Assembly (NCBI GenBank): GCA_963844635.1
Contig: CAWJPD010000003.1
Location: forward strand, 310,001 to 374,000
Length of the DNA: 64,000 nt
Direction of reading: 5' to 3'
DNA from: JAJPKK01 sp963844635
GTDB lineage: Bacteria; Pseudomonadota; Alphaproteobacteria; Rhizobiales; Xanthobacteraceae
Made by a program: the position numbers and the translations under genes. Positions 38,424-47,318 of the stretch are shown piece by piece. The first letter of the stretch is position 1, and each line of letters starts with the position of its first letter. The notes under the pieces were generated by a model that ran no database searches, had not been told where the DNA came from, and saw only the letters and a program-made list of their open reading frames with translations.

Positions 38424-38834
38424 ATGGATTTCGTCAAATCGCTGGCCATCGCCGCAGCGGGCTTGCGTGCCCAGGCCGGCCGCATGCGGGTGATCTCGGA
38501 AAACATCGCCAATGCCGATTCGACGGCGGCCGCTGCCGGCGGCGATCCCTATCGACGCCGCGTGGCGACCTTCCGCGCCGAACTCGACCGCGCCGCTGGC
38601 GTGCCGGTCGTCGCACTCGGCCCGGTGAGCACGGATCAGGGCGACTTCCCGACCAAATACGAACCTGGCCATCCGGCCGCCGATGCGAGCGGGATGGTCA
38701 AATACCCCAACGTCAACACGATGATGGAAATGACGGACATGCGCGAGGCCCAAGATCCTGACGACGCCAATGTCAACGTGATCGGCGCGACCCGCGCCAT
38801 GATTGCGCGCACCCTCGACATCCTCCGCTCCTGA
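38424..38834 (+). CDS. flgC: Flagellar basal-body rod protein FlgC
   Basis: Rod subunit, 136 residues, intact. The N-terminal rod motif is LRAQAGRMRVISENIANADS. The centre has YEPGHPAADASGMVKYPNVN and MMEMTDMREAQ, and the C-terminus NVIGATRAMIARTLDIL, all standard for FlgC. ATG at 38424. It lies between flgB and fliE in the usual flgB-flgC-fliE order. Confidence 0.96.
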   Translation: MDFVKSLAIAAAGLRAQAGRMRVISENIANADSTAAAAGGDPYRRRVATFRAELDRAAGVPVVALGPVSTDQGDFPTKYEPGHPAADASGMVKYPNVNTMMEMTDMREAQDPDDANVNVIGATRAMIARTLDILRS

Positions 38835-38848
38835 GATTGAGACCTGCC

Positions 38849-39169
38849 ATGCCAACTCCCGGGATTGCCGCCAACGCCTACAGCCAGGTTTCCCGCCTCA
38901 CCTCGGGGAACGGGGGTCTTGACCGTACCGTCGGAGACGGCGGAGGGGCAGGTCCTGACTTTGCCGCCCTGCTCAAGAGCGCGGTCGAGGAGGTCGGCGC
39001 CGCCGGCCACAAGTCGGATGTCCAGGCTCAGGCCCTCGCAACTGGCAAGGCCAATGTGATCGATGTGGTCACTGCGGTCGCCGAGGCCGAAACCGCGCTC
39101 AGCGCTCTCGTCGCGGTCAGGGACAGTGTCGTGCAGTCCTACCAGGAGGTGATGCGGATGACGATCTAA
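38849..39169 (+). CDS. fliE: Flagellar hook-basal body protein FliE
   Basis: Adaptor between MS ring and rod, 106 residues from the ATG at 38849. The Gly-rich N-terminus is followed by DFAALLKSAVEEVGAAGHKS and the conserved C-terminal VIDVVTAVAEAETALSALVA with VVQSYQEVMRMTI. It begins 14 bp after flgC. A TTG at 38837 is a poorer start. Confidence 0.95.
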   Translation: MPTPGIAANAYSQVSRLTSGNGGLDRTVGDGGGAGPDFAALLKSAVEEVGAAGHKSDVQAQALATGKANVIDVVTAVAEAETALSALVAVRDSVVQSYQEVMRMTI

Positions 39170-39504
39170 GCGCCTGACGCATTCGGCCGTTAACATGAGA
39201 CCATCCACAGCCCGATGAGGACCGGGTTTCGCGCCTCTCGCCGAAATTCTTCTCCCCTTGTGGGAGAAGGTGGCGCGCGCTGCGCGCCGGATGAGGGGTG
39301 AAAGGGTTCACGAAGGAATTGCGGTCTTCATTCACGTGCTTTGCCGCACCCTCATCTGGCCGCCTGCGGCGGCCACCCTCTCCCCATGGGGAGAGCGTTT
39401 TCCCTCGTTCCCCCCGATTTGCGGAGCGATGCAGGTGAGGTGTGGTTCAGGTCAAAACCATTTCACTTGAGCGTTTCTTTCCACCTGGAGCAGCAGCCTA
39501 CACG
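39170..39504. other. Intergenic stretch between fliE and fliQ with repeat R3
   Basis: 335 bp. About half is the inverted repeat at 39242-39408. The remainder shows nothing recognisable. Confidence 0.4.
39242..39408. repeat. Inverted intergenic repeat R3
   Basis: Two mirrored halves: TTCTCCCCTTGTGGGAGAAG with GGATGAGGGGTG on the left, CACCCTCATCTGG with CTCTCCCCATGGGGAGAG on the right. Related CCCTCACCCTC / GAGTGAGGGGGAGGG sequence occurs at 56805-56955 and fragments near 30430-30530 and 13040-13220. It interrupts the flagellar operon between fliE and fliQ. Confidence 0.65.
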
Positions 39505-39768
39505 ATGACCGGAGCCGAAATCCTCGACGTCGCCCGCGACGCGATCTTCACCCTGCTGGTGGTGTCGAGCCCGTTGATGCTGGTCGGCCTCGTGGTCGGC
39601 ATCGTGATCTCGTTGTTCCAGGCGCTGACGCAAATCCAGGAAACAACCCTCGTCTTCGTGCCCAAGATCATTGCCATCTTCGTCGCGATGCTGCTCACGT
39701 TGCCCTTCATGGCAGATGCGCTCGCCGCTCACATGGCGCGGATCGCGGCACGCATCGTGGCCGGATGA
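39505..39768 (+). CDS. fliQ: Flagellar export gate protein FliQ
   Basis: Small two-helix gate subunit, 87 residues from the ATG at 39505 (MTGAEILDVARDAIFTLLVV). The motif ISLFQALTQIQETTLVFVPK and the second helix ending MADALAAHMARI are diagnostic. It is followed by fliR 13 bp later. Intact. Confidence 0.96.
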   Translation: MTGAEILDVARDAIFTLLVVSSPLMLVGLVVGIVISLFQALTQIQETTLVFVPKIIAIFVAMLLTLPFMADALAAHMARIAARIVAG

Positions 39769-39781
39769 GCGCGGCGGCGAG

Positions 39782-40553
39782 ATGCGCCTCGACATCTCGT
39801 TGCTGCCGGCATTCGCCGCCGTCTTCATGCTCGTATTTGCCCGCATCGGAACCATGATCATGCTGCTGCCGGGACTGGGCGAAGCCAGCATGACGCCGCG
39901 CATGCGGCTCGGGGCTGCGCTCGCGCTTACGCTGGTGATCCTGCCGCTGCACCGCGCCGCCTACCATATCGACCTCGGCGCAATGTCGGCGTTGCTTGCC
40001 GAGCTCGGCGGCGAACTGATGATCGGAGGCTCTGCTCGGCGTCACCGCGCGACTTGCGATCGGCGCATTGCAGGTGACCGGATCGATCGTGGCCCAGCAG
40101 CTCGGCCTTGGCTTCGTTACCGCGATCGACCCGACCCAGGGTCAGCAAGCCGCGATCCTTGGCAATTTCCTCACCGTGACCGGAGTGACCCTGATCTTTT
40201 CGACTGACCTGCACTATCTCGCCATCGGGGCGCTGAACGACAGCTATCTGCTGTTCGCGCCGGGCGAAGTGCCGTTCGCCGGAGACATGGCGGCCCACGT
40301 CACCGCGGCTGCCGCCGGCGCATTTCGTATCGGCGTGCAACTCGCGGCGCCGTTTTTGGCCTTCGGCCTCGTGTTCAATCTCGGGCTTGGCATATTGTCA
40401 CGGCTGATCCCGCAGATGCAGGTTTTCTTCGTTGGCATGCCGCTCTCGATCCTCGGCGGTCTCCTCCTTTTGCTGGTCGCGGTTGGCGGCATGATGACAG
40501 CGTTCCTCGGCGAGGTGGAAGGCGTGCTTCATGGTCTCGCGCCACGGCAGTGA
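39782..40553 (+). CDS. fliR: Flagellar export gate protein FliR (frameshifted)
   Basis: Polytopic gate subunit. It starts MRLDISLLPAFAAVFMLVFA with RIGTMIMLLPGLGE. The frame breaks at GGAGGCTCTG (about 40026-40035) after GGELMIG and resumes as LLGVTARLAIGALQVTG, continuing through GQQAAILGNFLTVTGVTLIF to a normal end. One extra base (span 3n+1) explains it; corrected length 256 residues. flhB follows within 10 bp. Confidence 0.9.
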
Positions 40554-40559
40554 CGGGCT

Positions 40560-41630
40560 ATGGCCGACGACACCGACGACGCCGAGAAAACTGAAGACCC
40601 CAGCCAGCGGCAGCTCGACGAAGCGCTGCGCCAGGGCGATGTCGTCAAGAGCCAGGAAGTCAATGCCTGGTTCGTAACGGCGGCAGCAGGCCTCGTGCTG
40701 ATGAGCTTTTCCTCCTCATCGGCGCGTCAACTCCAGGAGCTGTTCCGGACGTTGCTCGCCAACGCCTGGCAGGTTCCCTCCGACGCCTTCGCCCTGGCCG
40801 ATCTCGCCCGGCAAATCGGTTTCCGCGTTGTCGCCGCGGTCGCCGTGCCGTTTCTGCTGCTCGCGCTCGCCGCGATCTGCGGCAACATCGTCCAGCACCG
40901 GCTGGTATGGTCGGTCGACCTCCTGGTGCCGAAGGTTTCACGAATTTCTCCCCTGTCGGGCATGCGGCGGCTGTGGTCGAAACAGGCGCTCGCGAACCTT
41001 CTCAAGGGCTTGATCAAGCTGGTCGTGGTCGGCGCCGTGTTTGCCGCCCTGATGTGGCCGCAGCGCCTTCGCTTTGCGGCGCTGGTGGCGGTCGATCCCC
41101 AAGCGCTGCTCGACCGCGTGCTCGCAACCGCATTGGAGCTGTTCGGGGCGGTGGTGGCGATCCTCGCGATCGTCGCGGCCGTGGATTACCTCTTCCAGTA
41201 CCAGCAATGGTACCAGCGCCATAAGATGTCGCGGCGCGAAATACGCGACGAATTGCGGCAGAGCGACGGCGACCCCAAGATCAAGGCCAAGATCAGGCAG
41301 CTTCGCGCCGGCCGCGCCAAGAAACGGATGGTTGCCGCGGTGCCCACTGCGACAGTGGTGATCACCAATCCGACCCATTATGCCGTCGCGCTCAAATACG
41401 AGCGGGGTATGAATGCCCCGGTCTGCGTCGCCAAGGGCATCGATTCGCTTGCCCTCAAAATTCGCGAGATTGCGCAGGAGCACCGGGTCGCCATCGTGGA
41501 AAACCCGCCCTTGGCGCGCACGCTTCATGCCACCGTCGAGATCGACCGCGAAATTCCCGCCGAGCACTACAAGGCGGTCGCCGAGGTGATCGGCTATGTA
41601 ATGCGCTTGAGCGGCGGGCAGCGGCGGTGA
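40560..41630 (+). CDS. flhB: Flagellar export switch protein FlhB
   Basis: Substrate-specificity switch of the flagellar export apparatus. 356 residues with the N-terminal TEDPSQRQLDEALRQGDVVK, four membrane helices, and the cytoplasmic autocleavage site N270-P271-T272-H273 (VVITNPTHYAVALKY). The C-terminal PPLARTLHATVEIDREIPAE is also standard. Intact. It ends the flgBC-fliE-fliQR-flhB string. Confidence 0.96.
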   Translation: MADDTDDAEKTEDPSQRQLDEALRQGDVVKSQEVNAWFVTAAAGLVLMSFSSSSARQLQELFRTLLANAWQVPSDAFALADLARQIGFRVVAAVAVPFLLLALAAICGNIVQHRLVWSVDLLVPKVSRISPLSGMRRLWSKQALANLLKGLIKLVVVGAVFAALMWPQRLRFAALVAVDPQALLDRVLATALELFGAVVAILAIVAAVDYLFQYQQWYQRHKMSRREIRDELRQSDGDPKIKAKIRQLRAGRAKKRMVAAVPTATVVITNPTHYAVALKYERGMNAPVCVAKGIDSLALKIREIAQEHRVAIVENPPLARTLHATVEIDREIPAEHYKAVAEVIGYVMRLSGGQRR

Positions 41631-41822
41631 GCGAACATGGCTGACGCCCTGATCTGCGCCGCGACACCGGCTCGGAGCGTGCTGAGAACGCCTGCAGGCA
41701 TTAAATTACCGCCATCGGGCTGCGGCCACATCCTAAACAAGTCGGCGCCCCAAAGTGACATCTGCTGACCGAGTTGCTAAGATGATTTGGGGCGTATCAG
41801 AGGGTGGTGGGCACGATCTTTC

Positions 41823-42680
41823 ATGATCGGGGTGAAACGATTCATTCGCCCGGCTTTCCTTGCGTCGGTCCTCGGACACGGGGGCCTGCTGCTCGGCCTT
41901 CTTTATGTCGGCGCGAATGGCGTGCGCCGTCCACCGCCCGAGGCAATGGCGGTCGAAATCGTACCGGCCAGCGAATTATCGCAAAACGACACCGACAAAG
42001 TCGAGGGTACCCCGCTGGAGTTGACCTCTTCAGGATCGGAGGTTTCGTCCGATTCCGAAAAAGGCAGCGCCAGCGAGGCGCCGCCGCGGCCTAAATCGGC
42101 GTTGCCGTCGCTGCAACAAGCACAAACCCCGACGAAGCAGGAACGCAGCACCAGTTCAGCCGCTTCGCAAGCACAGGCGGCGGCGCCGGATGAACCTGAA
42201 ACGCAACCTCTCGCTTCGGAGCCGCTGCTTCGTCCGACCGCGACAATGGTGCAGCCTGAACCGCAGCCTAAAAAAGACAAGGCTCAGCCGAACGCGGGCG
42301 AGATGTTTGCGATGCCGCTCGCGCTTCCCGGTGGCCAGCTCGGCGGCGGGTTCGATGCGCCCGCGAGCAAACCTGCCATGTTGCCGCACGATGACACCGC
42401 TGCTTTTCGCGCGCATCTCAGTTCGTGCTCACATTTGCCGCCCGGCGTGGACCGGAATGCGTCAATCCTGCTGCGCCTCTCATTCAAGCGCGACGGCACT
42501 TTGGCGGAATCCCCAGAGTTGCTTGATTCGAGCCTGTCGCCGGACGCAGCGACTTTATTGCACAGTGCCGTCACCGCTCTCGAAAGATGTCAGCCGTTCA
42601 CCGAATTGTCGGCCGAAAAATACAAGACTTGGAAGGTCATGAGGCTCGTGGTGACGCCGCTCGCGCTCTCAGGTGAATGA
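41823..42680 (+). CDS. TonB/TolA-like periplasmic-spanning protein
   Basis: 285 residues from the ATG at 41823. Short cytoplasmic start, one membrane helix (about 9-30, FLASVLGHGGLLLGLLYVGA), and a TonB-like VRRPPPEAMAVEIVPASEL. A Ser/Pro/Gln/Lys-rich linker (about 60-190) and a C-terminal globular part follow, with FRAHLSSCSHLPPGVDRN and a SILLRLSFKRDGTL strand typical of TonB/TolA C-terminal folds. There are no ExbB/ExbD or Tol genes nearby. It could transduce energy or act as a TolA-like envelope protein. Confidence 0.7.
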   Translation: MIGVKRFIRPAFLASVLGHGGLLLGLLYVGANGVRRPPPEAMAVEIVPASELSQNDTDKVEGTPLELTSSGSEVSSDSEKGSASEAPPRPKSALPSLQQAQTPTKQERSTSSAASQAQAAAPDEPETQPLASEPLLRPTATMVQPEPQPKKDKAQPNAGEMFAMPLALPGGQLGGGFDAPASKPAMLPHDDTAAFRAHLSSCSHLPPGVDRNASILLRLSFKRDGTLAESPELLDSSLSPDAATLLHSAVTALERCQPFTELSAEKYKTWKVMRLVVTPLALSGE

Positions 42681-42802
42681 CACTTAAATCGACGCGGCGA
42701 GGTCATGCCGAGTTCGGCAAATGATCCATGGTGTTTTGTACCGAGTTCCAGGCGAAATGGTGACGTCGGCATCGGCGCCCGGAAGCGCGCGGACAGTCCT
42801 CA

Positions 42803-42900
42803 GCGCATTGATCCCGAAAAATTTGCAGAGTTTTCGGACACTGCGCAAAATCAAAGAGAACCGAGCGGGAGACGATTCAAGCGCAACGCACCCCGCTCTA
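42803..42900. repeat. Hairpin cassette copy 6 (short, partly deleted)
   Basis: GCGCATTGATCCCGAAAAAT, GAGTTTTCGGACA, CTGCGCAAAATCAAA, GAGCGGGAGACGATTCAAG, CGCACCCCGCTCTA. One arm of the second hairpin (the GATCAT portion) is missing. It lies between convergent genes. Confidence 0.75.
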
Positions 42901-42921
42901 ATGCCGTTCATCCGTACCAAA

Positions 42922-43656
42922 TCACTTGCTGCAGCCTTTTTCCGCCTCTTCAAATCCGTCGAACAGGCGGCCGGCATTGGCGCCGGCGAGGGTATCAAGC
43001 CGATGCGGCTGGCCCTTTTCGACCGTGTAGCGTGCGACCGTTCCCTTTGAACGCAGATAGTCGGCCTCCTTCTTCATCTCGCCGTGCCACATATAAGGGT
43101 CGAACTCGCCGACATACATGAAGACGCAGATGTTCGAGAGGGCATCCAGCTTGGCGCGTGTCGGCTCCCACGTGTATCCGGGGAACGCCGTCGCAGATAC
43201 GAAATACTGCGGATTTTCTGCTGCGATGTGAAGGGCGGAGATGCCGCCGTTCGAGGGTCCCGCGATGTGGAACTTGCCATCCTTGATCTTGTAGTCGGCG
43301 AGGATCATTTTGAGGAATTCCGGGAAGATGCGATCCCCCTCCTCGAAGAACAAGTCGCCATCCGGCGCGGCAGGAGACACGACGATATAGCCGCGTTTTT
43401 CCGCTTCCGGGCGGAAGTTGCGGCTCAAAATACCGTCCACCGTGTTCATCGTCTGCGGGCCGCCTCCGAGAGCTATGATCGCGGGATAGGCCTTGGCCGG
43501 ATCGTAGTCGTTCGGCAAAACAACCTTGTAGTGGATCACCGTGTCGCCGACCGACTTCGTCTTCTCGATCAGCTCGGCGTGTGCCGGCTGGATCAGCAAC
43601 GCCAAAACTCCGGCCGTCACGCAACCGCGCAGCGACCGCGTCAAATTTTCGTTCAT
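42922..43656 (-). CDS. Secreted alpha/beta hydrolase (esterase/depolymerase-like)
   Basis: 244 residues from the ATG at 43656, with a signal peptide (cleavage after PAHA, about 27). The Ser nucleophile is S135 in GPSNGG, after a Gly-rich oxyanion segment ALGGGPQT. The Asp and His are probably in GEFDPYMW and QPHRLD. It resembles esterase-D/PHB-depolymerase-like hydrolases. Substrate unknown. It stands next to a PsiF-like gene on the same strand. Confidence 0.8.
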   Translation of the reverse strand: MNENLTRSLRGCVTAGVLALLIQPAHAELIEKTKSVGDTVIHYKVVLPNDYDPAKAYPAIIALGGGPQTMNTVDGILSRNFRPEAEKRGYIVVSPAAPDGDLFFEEGDRIFPEFLKMILADYKIKDGKFHIAGPSNGGISALHIAAENPQYFVSATAFPGYTWEPTRAKLDALSNICVFMYVGEFDPYMWHGEMKKEADYLRSKGTVARYTVEKGQPHRLDTLAGANAGRLFDGFEEAEKGCSK

Positions 43657-43743
43657 GTCAAGTCTCCCGTCCAATCCTGGAGGCCACGCCGAGTGGATGG
43701 AAGCGCTGGGTGGCGCAGTTCTTCCCGCAAGCACCGGGCGTGC

Positions 43744-43977
43744 TCAAGTGGCAGGCTTGCCGCCTTCCTTCTTGCACTTGGAACGGAAAACTTTGCGGGG
43801 CTTGCCATGAAGGTTCTGGGCGTTTGCCTGGTCGGTACACGCCTTGGATATGGCGGCTTTGTCAGTCGCGGCGGGCGCGGCTGAGGGAGGAGTTGCCGTG
43901 GTTTGGGCGAGGCAAATACTCGAACAAACAAACAGGCTCACGCAGGCTGCCGCGGTTGCAGTTGCCAGCATCTTCAT
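43744..43977 (-). CDS. PsiF-repeat secreted protein
   Basis: 77 residues from the ATG at 43977 with AGGCGGAC in front. A signal peptide ends at SICLAQ, then an Ala/Pro/Thr link and one PsiF repeat (CTDQANAQNLHGKPRKVF, with paired Cys in SKCKKEGG). E. coli PsiF, a phosphate-starvation-inducible protein, has two such repeats; here there is one. Function unknown. Confidence 0.85.
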   Translation of the reverse strand: MKMLATATAAACVSLFVCSSICLAQTTATPPSAAPAATDKAAISKACTDQANAQNLHGKPRKVFRSKCKKEGGKPAT

Positions 43978-44228
43978 GTCCGCCTCTCCATTCTTGGTCA
44001 TCGGAAATTCGCATCGGGAACGCTACCACGGCGCACAGCAAAGATGAAGAAGGCGCGATACTGGTTCGCTTCTCGTCGGCGCGCCCCCAAGCAGCGCGCA
44101 GTTGGGGACCGGCGCGGCAGCCCGCTTGCTCATCCGCGGGGGAGGACCCTCATCGATGGGTCGGCAAATTTCTGCTAATGAGATTCACGAGAAGATGAGT
44201 TGGCGTAAGGGTCAGCAGGAGGTTCGGC

Positions 44229-45221
44229 ATGTATCCGCGGAACGCTTTTTTCGTGTGGGCGGTGCTTGCCGCATCGGCAGCGACGCCAGCCTTTGCTCAA
44301 AATGGACCTGCAGCCATTCCGCCGCTGACCCTCGCGCAAAATGGCGATGCGGCATCATCTGCCCGCAGTGCGACGGCGACTGCCGGCAGTCCGTCGCTCG
44401 CCGCTCCGGTCCCGGATTTCTCCGGCATCTGGGCACACCTGTTTTGGCCGGACGTCGATGCGCCGCTGTCCGGTCCTGGTCCGGTGGTGAACCTGTCGCG
44501 GTTGCCCAACGGCGTCAGCAACCCGATGAAGCTCGTCGGCGATTACACGAACCCGATCCTGAACCCGCGCTCCGCTGCCATCGTCAAAGAGCGCGGCGAC
44601 ATGCAATTACGCGGCGAAACCTACCCGACACCCTCCAACCAGTGCTGGCCCGGCGGCGTACCCTTCATGTTCTGGAATATCGGCATCCAGCTGTTCCAGG
44701 AGCCCGACAGCGTCACCATTCTCTATTCCTATAGCGATGAAGTCCGCCATATCCGCCTCAACGCGTCCCATCCGGATCACGTGACGCCATCCTGGTATGG
44801 CGATTCCGTCGGCCATTATGAAGGCGACACGCTGGTCGTCGACACCATCGGCGTGAAGCTCGGACCTTTCGCGATGGTGGACATGTACGGCACGCCCTAC
44901 ACGGCGGGGCTGCATGTCATCGAACGCTATCGACTGATCGATGGCGCGGCCGCGCGTGAAGCGCAGCAACGCGCCGCCCGGCGCAATTTCAGCCTCCGTG
45001 TCACCGATTGGGGCTGGCAGCCCGATCCGAACGACACCGGCAAAGGCTTGCAGCTTGAATACACGGTCGAGGATTTGGGGGCGTTCACGATGCCATGGTC
45101 GGCGACCATGACCTACCGGCGCCCAATGGGCGATTGGCCGGAATATATCTGCGCTGAAGGCAGGGATACGTCACCGGGCGCCGTTGCCGCCGTTCCGACA
45201 GCAGACAAGCCCGATTTCTGA
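44229..45221 (+). CDS. Secreted protein of unknown function
   Basis: 330 residues from the ATG at 44229, signal peptide to about 23 (ATPAFA). The segment VPDFSGIWAHLFWP and the later SVGHYEGDTLVVDTIGVK belong to a recurring but uncharacterised family of secreted proteins in soil proteobacteria, as far as I can tell from the GHYEGDTLVVDT pattern. One central Cys (NQCWPGG) and one near the end. No catalytic motif. It is convergent with copD. Confidence 0.75.
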   Translation: MYPRNAFFVWAVLAASAATPAFAQNGPAAIPPLTLAQNGDAASSARSATATAGSPSLAAPVPDFSGIWAHLFWPDVDAPLSGPGPVVNLSRLPNGVSNPMKLVGDYTNPILNPRSAAIVKERGDMQLRGETYPTPSNQCWPGGVPFMFWNIGIQLFQEPDSVTILYSYSDEVRHIRLNASHPDHVTPSWYGDSVGHYEGDTLVVDTIGVKLGPFAMVDMYGTPYTAGLHVIERYRLIDGAAAREAQQRAARRNFSLRVTDWGWQPDPNDTGKGLQLEYTVEDLGAFTMPWSATMTYRRPMGDWPEYICAEGRDTSPGAVAAVPTADKPDF

Positions 45222-45395
45222 CGGCGGGAACATCGCCATTGTGTCGCGGAATGCCTTCTATCGAATGACGATAGCCCGCATGAGCGCAGCGACATGCGGG
45301 ACCGCGCGCGAAGCGCGCCCTCATCAGGGGCATGGACCGGAGCACCGGACTTCGCTTCGCTCAGCCCGGGCTTCAATGCTGCGACGATTCCGGTG

Positions 45396-46343
45396 TCAGG
45401 GCGAGGCTTCTTCCAGGCCCGGCGGCAGCGTGCCCAGCACGCCGACGATCGCGATGATGATCGCCGCCAAGCCAGCCTCGACGATGCAGTTGGTGCGCAG
45501 CCGGCTCATGGCCGTTCGACAGGTCGTCGCATCGGGCGACACGACGAGTAGCGGCGTAAGCCTCGTGCGATTCAGAGCGGCAACCGCAAACATCACCAGG
45601 AACAGCGCGATCTTTACCAGCAGCAGGTGGCCATAATCGGTACCGAACAGCGCCGGGACGCTGCCGGCCAGTTCATAGGTGTTCACAATGCCGCTCACGA
45701 CGATGGCGGCGACGCTGGCGATGCCGAGCGTCGAAAAGCGCTGCACGGCCGTTCGGCTCACCTCGATCGCGGTCGCATCGGAATCGCGTCCTGCGGCCTG
45801 CAGCAGCATCGCGAGCGGGATGAGCGCGCCCGCCCAAGCGGCGCTGCCGACAAGATGCAGGATGTCGGCCGCGAGATGGACCGTGCCTTCGATACCGATC
45901 CCGGCAGCGGCATGACCCGCGTAACCGAGCGAGCCGGCGAGACAAGCGGCGAGGACAATAGCCATGGCGCGCAGCACCGGGCGCCGCGTCGCGGTAGCGA
46001 TTACAGCGAGCAGCACGCCAACAACGAGACGGACGATCCAAACCGTGCCGAAATCGGTCCGCGTCAACACCACGAGGACGATCCGATCGAGAAAGACCGC
46101 CGTCAGCGTGCCGCCGCTGATCTGCTGCGCGAGCACAATGAGCCACACGATCCAGGAGATCGCCGCGGCAGCCAAAACCAGCCAGAACAGGAGGGTAACG
46201 CGGCGCAGCACGCGCGCCGCCAGCAGCTTCGCGCCGCCCGCGCGGACAAACGCCGGTTCGGCGACGAACGCGCCGAAAAACATTATGCCGGCCGCCATCA
46301 CGACGGCCGCGATGTGGATCGTCCGCGCGAGGATCAGGTCCAT
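45396..46343 (-). CDS. copD: Copper resistance protein CopD
   Basis: Polytopic inner-membrane protein of the CopD/YcnJ type, thought to carry copper across the cytoplasmic membrane with CopC. 315 residues, about eight hydrophobic helices, starting LARTIHIAAVVMAAGIMFFG. Conserved His positions occur in HIAAV, GYAGHAAAG, HLAADILHLVGSAAWAG and YGHLLLVK. Intact. It is the last gene of the copper operon, separated from copC by repeat cassette 7. Confidence 0.92.
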   Translation of the reverse strand: MDLILARTIHIAAVVMAAGIMFFGAFVAEPAFVRAGGAKLLAARVLRRVTLLFWLVLAAAAISWIVWLIVLAQQISGGTLTAVFLDRIVLVVLTRTDFGTVWIVRLVVGVLLAVIATATRRPVLRAMAIVLAACLAGSLGYAGHAAAGIGIEGTVHLAADILHLVGSAAWAGALIPLAMLLQAAGRDSDATAIEVSRTAVQRFSTLGIASVAAIVVSGIVNTYELAGSVPALFGTDYGHLLLVKIALFLVMFAVAALNRTRLTPLLVVSPDATTCRTAMSRLRTNCIVEAGLAAIIIAIVGVLGTLPPGLEEASP

Positions 46344-46387
46344 GCCACTATCCGGATGCGGGGGCGGTCTGGGCCGGCGGCGAAGCC

Positions 46388-46535
46388 GCGCATGATCCCG
46401 AAAAGTTGCAGACTTTTCGGACGAAGATCGTGCGCAAAGTCACCGCGCATCCGTCGTCGAGCGCAGTCCGCGACGGATGCGCAAGGGAAAAGAGAACCGC
46501 GCGGAGGCGTTGCAACCGAACGCATTCCGCACTCG
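46388..46535. repeat. Hairpin cassette copy 7 (long, three hairpins)
   Basis: Long form. Between the palindrome (CATGATCCCGAAAAGTTGCA, GACTTTTCGG) and the G-rich arm (GAACGCATTCCGCACTC) it carries the extra hairpin CGCATCCGTCG ... CGACGGATGCG. It lies between copC and copD, inside the copper operon. Confidence 0.85.
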
Positions 46536-46560
46536 ACCCGCAACGCCGCCGTGGTCCGGA

Positions 46561-46947
46561 TTATTGGCTGACGGTGAACGTGAAGTCGCCATTCACGCGG
46601 TGTGTGTCGGCGGAGAGCGCCCGCCATTCCACCTTGTAGACGCCGGGATCCAGCGGCGGCAGCGACACCCTCATCACTGTGCGATCCTTCTTGTCCACCT
46701 GGACATCCGCCTTATCGACCTGCTTGCCCGACAAATCGCGAACCGCGATGGAACTGAAGGACGGTTCGATGCGCTCGTTGAAGCGCAAAGTCACTTCGTT
46801 CGGCGCCGGATTGACGGTGCCGCTGACGGCGGGGATGGCACGCACCAGATGGGCATGCGCGGACGCCGCTGTCATTGCCATCGTCAGGGCGAGCACGCCC
46901 GCGGCGGCGGTGAGAGCGGTCGAGGCGGCGAAGCGGTATATCAGCAT
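46561..46947 (-). CDS. copC: Copper resistance protein CopC
   Basis: Periplasmic copper-binding protein, 128 residues. The signal peptide ends at ASAHA so that His begins the mature protein (HLVRAIPA), the N-terminal Cu(II) ligand of CopC. The second site is near the end (SADTHRVNGDF). The beta-sandwich signature EVTLRFNERIEPSFSSIAV is present. No Met-rich Cu(I) loop is visible, so it is probably a Cu(II)-only CopC. Part of the csoR-led operon. Confidence 0.93.
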   Translation of the reverse strand: MLIYRFAASTALTAAAGVLALTMAMTAASAHAHLVRAIPAVSGTVNPAPNEVTLRFNERIEPSFSSIAVRDLSGKQVDKADVQVDKKDRTVMRVSLPPLDPGVYKVEWRALSADTHRVNGDFTFTVSQ

Positions 46948-47010
46948 GGTTTCCTCCTTCAGTCTTTTGTTGCCAGTAAGCCGGCACGCATCGATCGGTC
47001 GAACTGTTTG

Positions 47011-47304
47011 CTATTTTGCTTTCTCGATCTTCGTCACCGTGAACTGTCCGTTCACGTCGTCGGCATCGAACTTGATCTTGTCGCCCGCCTTGACAGTCGA
47101 CAGCATGATCGGGTCCTGCGCCTTGAAGACCATGGTCATGCCCTGGTCCATGCCAAGTTTTTTGATCGGGCCATGCTTAATCGTAATTTTTCCCGCCGAT
47201 CGATCGACCTTTATGACTTCGCCAGCGACCGGCCCTTGCGCCTGCGCGGCGGGCGCTAGCACGCAGACGGCCAGCGCGAAGAGTATTGTCCGATGGAGTT
47301 TCAT
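47011..47304 (-). CDS. CusF-like periplasmic copper-binding protein
   Basis: 97 residues with signal peptide (AQAQ, about 23). The small beta-barrel has the Cu(I) ligands His in ITIKHGPIKK and Met-x-Met in GMTMVFKAQD, as in CusF. The Trp that caps the copper in E. coli CusF (WPKMTM) is not present: the sequence there is MDQGMTM. Copper chaperone between the multicopper oxidase and CopC. Confidence 0.88.
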   Translation of the reverse strand: MKLHRTILFALAVCVLAPAAQAQGPVAGEVIKVDRSAGKITIKHGPIKKLGMDQGMTMVFKAQDPIMLSTVKAGDKIKFDADDVNGQFTVTKIEKAK

Positions 47305-47318
47305 CTCGATTTCTCCCT

